A stretch of 64,000 nucleotides of DNA from Mytilus galloprovincialis (Eukaryota > Mollusca > Bivalvia > Mytilida > Mytilidae): positions 1,736,001 to 1,800,000 of the forward strand of contig NC_134843.1 in NCBI RefSeq assembly GCF_965363235.1, read 5' to 3'. The position numbers and the translations under genes were made by a program. The notes under the pieces were generated by a model. That model made no database searches and was not told the DNA's origin. It saw nothing but the letters and a program-made list of their open reading frames with translations. Below, in pieces: positions 58,521 to 64,000 of the stretch; the first letter of the stretch is position 1; every line of letters begins with the position of its first letter.

Positions 58521-61034
58521 ATATGTATCTGACTACTAGTACAACATTATCTGGGTAGATCAGGGCAACAACTGCAACTCGGAAATACCACACCTTTTTT
58601 AAATGCATGAAAAATTAGATTGATGAAACAATCTGAATTTAAGATATTTTCATAAAGATGATTGCAGGGAAATTATTAAAATTCAGGGGTAACTAAGCCA
58701 AATGTACAATAAAAACATACATGGGCAAACAGCAGTCACGCACAACCTTTACAAAATACATGAAAAAGTCACCACAGTTTTACTATAAAAGTCCAGATAA
58801 CTTGTTGGCAATTGCTGGTACTATTACTGGACTGTTTCCTGGTTCTGTGGATACTTTAAACTGATTGCTGATCATGCTGATGGTGTTGAGTAACTGAAAG
58901 CTGTCAATCTGGTTGCTGAAACTCTAGACTAGTGTACTGGTGTGGATTGTTGTTATAAGATGGTATGAATACCTCTATTGTAATACAGATACACAGAAGT
59001 TCCAGTTCAAAATAGGTAATTATTAGTCCAATTGGATCCTAGGTTTGCACTCCATCTGTCTATCTGTCTGTCTATCAATTTAAATTTAAAATAAGGGTAC
59101 TACTGAACACCCTCACTAAATAAATAGTAATCAACAACCAGAGAATGTTTTATCTTTTAATTTTTTTTTACAAACCCCTAAAGATTCTCTTGGTTCAGAA
59201 ATCAATAAACAGCCTTTGAACACATTGACTTAATAAATTGCCCCATGAGACCATCACAAGATTTTTACTTCTTAGGTGCTACCCTATCCTCGGAGTTTAG
59301 TATTTTTGTGTTTTTACATCTTAATACCCAATCAATAGTTTCCCCCCTGTGGACCATCTCTAGATACATGTATTTTGTTATCAGCTGGTTGCATGAAGGA
59401 AAACGCACACATGCTTTAAAGTTTGGATAAGAACAGTTTGTTTATTTACATAGTACCATTAATCAGAATCAAGTAATTATATTTTAATTTACCTAACACC
59501 TTGAAATAATATAAGCAGATAGAACCACAACACATGCCAATCTGAAGATGGTAGAAGAAATTATAGGTGAACAATAATTTGATAGGAGTCTTTAAAAGTT
59601 TTCCTTCCTTACAAAAAATTGGGTTTATTGGTTTGAGTTTACCTGCCAATTTAGTGCAAAAATAGTTCATCAATTGATAATCATTATTTTTATTTCCAAT
59701 ATTAACTGTCCTATGAAAGAATATGAGTCAATAGTGATAATAGAAATGGCAGAAAAAGTACCTTACCCTCAACAATTATCTAACTATATTGACATCTTTC
59801 AGTGGCAGATCCAATAATTTTAAAGGTGGGGGTTCACTGATTGCCAAAGAGGGGGCCAGCTCTGGTCATTCAATGATTCCATAATCAATCATTTTTTTTC
59901 CAGAAAAGGGGAAGCCTGGGCCCCTGCACCCCCCCCCCCTTTTAATCCACCTGTGTCTTTGTATACACCATCTTGTAGCAAATTTGAATGAAGTCAATGA
60001 AGATTTTGTTGCTTTGGTTGTTTTATCATTACTGTTATAATAATACATGAAATGTACATGGGTTTGAAATGTTTTTTATCAAAATTTTTACTTCATTCAA
60101 AAAGTTGAAGCTAAAGATACTATTCCTGTTGGACAGGTTGTATACCAATTGCACTTCTGGTATAGTTAATGTTGGGTGGATAGATGTCCAGGTTGGAGGG
60201 GGAACACTTCTGGTATAGTTAATGTTGGGTGGATAGATGTCCAGGTTGGAAGGGGGAAAATGGGTATCTGCTTTGTGTTATCAACTCCTCTTGCAGATTC
60301 AAACTTTCTAGAATATCTTATATATATATATATAATAAAAATTTATACCTCATTTTGTTAAAATCATTGGACAATTTTATCTATGTTCATTGGGTTGCAG
60401 TGAAAAAAAAGGAAGACAAATATTTGAAAGTGGTTCTGTGAGAAATTAATTTTTAAAAGCCTTTTTTTGTATCATTTGTTTCCCGAAATTACTTACGAAA
60501 TTAGTTACGGAATGAAGTGAAAGTTTATTTTTCACAAATACTGCGATGTTTGAAATGTCAGATGTAAACAATACTAGTGATGTTATAATAAGATAAACAT
60601 GTTGTAATTCTCTACAAATAAACATGTCAAATTACTTAAATTAGATAAAGTGAAAAAGGTTAACTCACGATTTAACTGATAGACATCTAGGTAGTCAAAA
60701 TAATATCACTAATTCAAGTGAAGCTCTGCCAAACCAATTAAATCTTCAGATAACGTGTTTGACCAAAGATAAAGGTTCTACTTTAATGTCAAGGTCACAA
60801 AGTGTCTTTTGCTCCCTCCCACTTAGTTTAAAAAAAAATCGCCTCTGTTCCATAATTGTATATAAAAAACAAAAATAAAATTGAAAATGGAATTAGGGAA
60901 TATGTCAAAGAGACAACAACCTGACCAAAGAGCAGATAACAGCCAAAGGCCACCAATGAGTCTTCAAGGCATCGAGAAAATCCCACACCTGGAGGTGGTC
61001 CTCAGCTTATAAGAAAGCTACTGTTTATTTAAGG

Positions 61035-61178
61035 AATGACTGTAATATTTTTCTGTCTATGAAGAAATAACATAAAAAATTTGGTGCACACTGAATAACG
61101 CGTGTAGCAGGTTATTTTACAGTGTGCACCACATTTTTATGTTATTTCGAATAGACAGAAAAAATATTACAGTCATTT
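61035..61178. mobile_element. Hairpin (MITE-like) element
   Basis: 'aatgactgtaatatttttct' and 'tggtgcacactg' pair with 'cagtgtgcacca' and 'aaaaaatattacagtcatt'. The loop contains 'aataacgcgtgtagcaggtt'. Confidence 0.75.
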
Positions 61179-63556
61179 CTTATAATTTAATTCAAAATTC
61201 AATTTTAAACCGTAGAAAACCATGAAAAAATGTTGATGACGTCACGGTCACATGACTGAATTATGTCTATGGGCTGATAACAAAATAACGTCAGCCAATC
61301 AGAAGATGTGTTAGATCCAAAATTAAATTATTCATGTTTGACATATTGTAGAAATTGTAACTAATAACAGCCTATAGTTTGAAAATTTAAAGCAGAGAAA
61401 TCTGTAACTGTAATAGATGATACATATATTCCTACAGTTCTTCAACTCTCAATCTTCAAACGTCTTTAATGTTTGTATAAACATTGCAGATGTTCATTTC
61501 ATTCTGTATACACAGATGGTTTAAACAAAGTCTATTTTCAGTCTATTTTCAGTAGCAGTTTTAATAGAACGTAGCACCAACATTGTGTGATAAACTTGTG
61601 AAGTTTTATACATTGAGCTATATAAATGATTATTTGGAAACTCTGCAACAATGTCATTAAACTTTACTGAGTACTTAGAGTACAAATTTGTGGTTGTGTC
61701 ACCAAATCCAGTGTTTTGATTGGTTGATTTCTGACTGAGTATGATAATCATACTCTTAAGGTTTATGACTGCAGAAGCCAAACAAGAAGTCTGAGATTGC
61801 TACCTCATGATCGTTGACTGAGGTCAGAATTTCTTGGTGTGGCCTAAGGTGACTAGGTGTCAGTATTACAACATAGTTAGGTGTCTATTTGTCTTTAGTG
61901 ACTTCCTGTTGACTCTGTTCTATATAGATGGTCATAAATAGTACTGTAACTATATAGAAATTGATAGTATAGCTGCACAAAATATTAAGCTCCAATTGAA
62001 GGCTACTTTTAAAATTAAATGTCAAGAGGAACTCTTGTGATATATTTAATATGTTTATTATTTATCTAGAGTATCTTTATTAAAAAACTATAACAAGAAA
62101 GACAAAAATGACACAAATTGAAAGCAAAATTATATCCGGGTGAAATTTGGTCCGGAGGAAAAAATGTCACAGTAGTTGTTGTTATTTTTTTATCCGGGGG
62201 AAAATATACATAAAAAATGTATTATAATAGGAAATAATTTCACAAATAATCATTGAAAACATTTCCTGAAATATTCAAGTAAATATCATTCTTTTAAAAA
62301 GAAAATTATCATGAAACATAAGAAAAAAAAGAAGTAATTTCAAAGATCGTAATTGTGAAAATAATATCATGATTAAATAAGGTTAGTGAAATACATGTAA
62401 AAGTGAGTTGTTTTCAGATCTCAGTACAAATATAAGTAAAGGTAAAAAATATAGTTGCATTACAACTGTTAACAGTAATGGAAGCATTTGATTATGATGA
62501 TATTAACTATATAAATAGTTTGTCTGGGGACAAAGATGTAGTTGTTGATTATATGGAAATCAGATAAATCACAGCAAAACAATATATTAGAACAAAAAAA
62601 ATTTTAACAGCTGGATAGTATTTATCTGTGAAATGTTATCTGTCTTATTGAATCATGTTTTAAGTCATCTTTTTATATAAATAAATATGTAAAAAATAAC
62701 ATTCAAGGAAAAATTTCACTATGAAATACATTCAGGATTAAAATATAAATTGCTCATAATTACCTCCTTTTGATAAATTATGCAGAAATGTTTTACCTTT
62801 GTGAAACATTTTATATAGTCAGGTATATATTGATTTCGAGTAACTTTTATAGTAGTTAATGGGACTATTTCACAAGGTTCTGTGAAATATGGTATGGCAA
62901 ATATATACCGGTACATACTATCCGCATAACACAGATAGGTTTTCACTCCTCTGGAAAAAACTACCTGTGAAATACCATGTCTGGAAAAACATTACTGTGA
63001 CAAATTATCCTCAGGATAAAATATCACAGAGGAAGAAATACCGTTACAACAGTAGACTTATTAAAACTGTATCATACCTCTGGCAAACTAATTAAAAAAC
63101 AGCCCAAAAATTCAATTAGAATGATTTTGTTTATTGCCTCATATTTGATTGGATAACTTTATAAACATTGGCTGTTGCCTATAAACTTTTTCTGAATAAC
63201 TGGAACATGAATTGTACGTCTCTACAAACAGTTGCCCTTTTCCCCTGAAAAAATTACATAAATTTTGATTTAAAATTTAAATTTAAAAAACAAATGTTTT
63301 ATATTTGCTGGTAGTTTATACATTAAATGAGCATGCACTCCAATTTATCTAATAAGAGTCTATTAGTGCTGGTTTATGATTCACTGGGTTTCTTCACATG
63401 TTTCGTAATAACCAAGAATTCTGTACAGATAAACCATCTGTAGATATTTTTATTACATTTATAAAAATCTTCCCATTCATTAATTTTGATATTATTTTTC
63501 AGATAGTATAATGAATCAATTAGATATGAATTGGTCATGGATAAACGATTTTGCAG

Positions 63557-63614
63557 AATGAAAAGGAAATTGTTCCACATGAGTGAAGCTATGAGACTAA
63601 CTGCCTCTTGTCTG
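63557..63614 (+). CDS. Possible first coding exon of a gene extending rightward
   Basis: Acceptor gattttgcag (AG at 63555-63556) and donor CTG|GTGAGT enclose 58 nt. Only one frame is open; it starts with ATG at 63558 and reads MKRKLFHMSEAMRLTASCL. The family is not recognised. It is short, so chance is possible; a continuing exon would lie beyond the window. Confidence 0.35.
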
Positions 63615-63769
63615 GTGAGTTAATAATCACTAGATCTAATTTAAAAGATATAAACAGTAGCTCACAGAACCTTTTAAAAGTTGTGAGCTTTGAAATAGTT
63701 TGTTAGAAGATGGGGAGGTTTTAAAATATATTTAAATGTACTTTATTATTCTAAAGGTAGATGCTATTT

Positions 63770-64000
63770 TCATTTGATCAAAATATTGACTGAGTGGATA
63801 GCAACTTTGCCTGTGTTCAGGCTCCATAAAAGTAATGTTAGTCAGTGTTCAAACTAAGTAAATGGCAACTTTGCCAGTGTTTAGACTGAGTAGATAGCAA
63901 CATTGCCTGTGATTAGAATGAGTAAATAGCAACTTTGCCTGTGATTAGAATAAGTAGATGGCAACTTTGCCTGTGATTAGAATGTGTAAACATCAACTTT
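63770..64000. repeat. 32-bp tandem array at the right edge
   Basis: Units of the form 'gtaaatagcaactttgcctg..tgattagaatga', at least six imperfect copies, running off the window. Confidence 0.8.

Larger units (their letters stand above)
57839..63556. other. Intergenic: hairpins and dispersed repeats, no clear exon
   Basis: Contains hairpins at 58389-58520 and 61035-61178, a 59-bp duplication at about 60146-60255 ('acttctggtatagttaatgt'), and a SINE-like sequence of another family at about 60885-61015 ('gtcaaagagacaacaacctg'). Open frames here are short and AT-biased. Confidence 0.55.

Overview
The window is eukaryotic nuclear DNA, AT-rich, with small phase-matched exons separated by long repeat-filled introns. 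The dispersed repeats match what I remember of marine bivalve genomes, above all mussels (Mytilus): a SINE-like sequence with the core 'attgccaatgagacaac', a tandem-unit family headed 'atgccccaccatag', and the 'gacgcgcgtttcgtc' repeat. The genus is my inference and was not searched.

Layout. At 1-3750 lies the intron of a gene whose last coding exon is 3751-3862; the intron holds a 2-kb repeat. At 8570-17106 are two paralogous nine-finger C2H2 genes transcribed away from each other: the minus-strand copy has one coding intron (exons 10927-9730 and 9231-8570) and the plus-strand copy is a single coding exon (14854-17106). Their probable 5' noncoding exons meet around 12.5-13.0 kb. At 20958-24713 a minus-strand gene of eight tiny exons encodes a 201-residue, very basic protein starting MGNCVKACGK that I do not recognise. 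From 24.9 to 28.8 kb there are two large minisatellites, and from 30.3 to 32.2 kb a second copy of the 2-kb repeat in inverted orientation.

The central locus is 34-57.8 kb. A chromodomain Y-like gene (CDYL family, minus, seven coding exons, 917 aa) and a peroxisomal/mitochondrial enoyl-CoA delta-isomerase 2 gene (ECI2 family, plus, ten coding exons, 393 aa, acyl-CoA-binding domain and C-terminal SKL) are head to head, with only 37 bp between their start codons. The crotonase domain of CDYL shares four intron positions and phases with ECI2, and exon lengths add up across two extra ECI2 introns. This looks like a preserved picture of how CDYL arose: a local copy of ECI2 joined to a chromodomain. 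ECI2 is a fatty-acid oxidation enzyme; CDYL proteins are chromatin readers and co-repressors, so one promoter would serve a metabolic enzyme and its chromatin-acting paralogue.

The introns carry several DNA transposons (hAT-like, Harbinger-like, fold-back). They also carry two tandem arrays whose units contain 5' splice-site sequences, one in each paralogue. The last 6 kb is mostly non-coding, with one possible start exon at 63557-63614.

All splice sites were read by eye from GT/AG signals, reading-frame phase and, for CDYL and ECI2, remembered family alignments. No search or transcript was available.
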